From assembly GCA_902827055.1 (NCBI GenBank), contig CADEHD010000025.1:1-14085 (forward strand): 14,085 nt of DNA, read 5' to 3'. Each line of letters starts with the position of its first letter. The stretch's first letter is position 1. The notes beneath the pieces were generated by a model. That model was given only the letters and a program-made list of their open reading frames with translations. It made no database searches and was not told the origin of the DNA. Below are positions 13,927-14,085 of this stretch, piece by piece. The stretch comes from an uncultured Chloroflexota bacterium. Lineage in GTDB: Bacteria; Chloroflexota; Dehalococcoidia; UBA2979. The position numbers and the translations under genes were made by a program.

Positions 13927-14085
13927 GTGAGACATCGACTCGTCTCTCTTACCGCTGGAGCCGTCACCATCAGCCTGTTCGCTGGTGTGCTTGGCTCTGC
14001 TGCAGCGCTTGCAGTGGGAGGCGGACTGATCCAGGCGGGGGCCGACAACGACCTGAAGTGCGATACGAACGGCGTCAACGTGCAG
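13927..14085 (+). CDS. Small secreted protein, paralog 2, C-terminus off window
   Basis: GTG 13927 follows GAGGG at 7 nt; 53 codons are seen. A signal peptide (RHRLVSLTAGAVTISLFAG... to GSAAALA) is followed by GGGLIQAGADNDLKCDTNGV, nearly the same mature start as the gene 59 nt upstream. The two are clearly tandem paralogs with diverged signal peptides, which means selection preserved the mature motif. The second Cys region lies beyond the window end. Confidence 0.82.
   Translation, partial: MRHRLVSLTAGAVTISLFAGVLGSAAALAVGGGLIQAGADNDLKCDTNGVNVQ

Overview
The window is G+C-rich bacterial DNA with third-codon-position G/C bias, frequent GTG/TTG starts and very short intergenic gaps. No rRNA, tRNA, phage, transposon or CRISPR is visible. 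Gene content fits a free-living heterotroph, possibly Chloroflexota (Dehalococcoidia-like) or an actinobacterium; this placement is an inference and weak. It includes a class I CoA-transferase-like pair, a double CaiB/BaiF CoA-transferase, a dienelactone hydrolase, an ECF/RskA-type pair and a glycine-rich RRM protein.

Left block (1-2362, minus strand): a thioredoxin-fold redoxin, an ECF sigma factor and its zinc-binding, membrane-anchored RskA-type anti-sigma factor are joined by two 4-base GTGA overlaps. A proline/threonine-rich lipoprotein follows and runs off the window. A divergent control region (2363-2482) holds a good sigma70-like promoter, a long palindrome and a 10-bp direct repeat.

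CoA block (2483-9134): the first gene, CoA-transferase subunit A, is intact except for one in-frame UGA at codon 103. By my alignment this codon falls where IpdA-type enzymes carry their catalytic glutamate. It is followed by a small SECIS-like stem-loop, so a selenocysteine-containing CoA-transferase-like enzyme is a real possibility; a simple nonsense mutation or base-call error is the main rival. Subunit B follows and seems to lack the classical catalytic Glu. Next come a SlyD-like FKBP prolyl isomerase (minus), a dienelactone hydrolase, a CorA-type Mg2+ channel, and a double-length CaiB/BaiF CoA-transferase (minus). That last gene also has an in-frame stop, a TAG at codon 105.

RNA block (9485-11594): a DEAD-box RNA helicase with a Gly/Arg-rich tail and an RRM protein with a glycine-rich tail form a cold-shock-like RNA-remodelling module. 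Each is followed by a long, almost perfect hairpin lacking a U-tract.

Right block (11723-14085): a tiny zinc-ribbon protein is translationally coupled to a YkgJ-like Cys-cluster protein, followed by a small helical protein. Then comes about 750 nt without a gene, containing an AT-rich promoter-like patch and about ten consecutive hairpins. It lies upstream of two tandem paralogous secreted proteins sharing a QAGxDNxLxCDxNGV motif; the second is cut by the window end.

The items most worth a second look are the UGA in the CoA-transferase subunit A and the hairpin array before the secreted paralogs.
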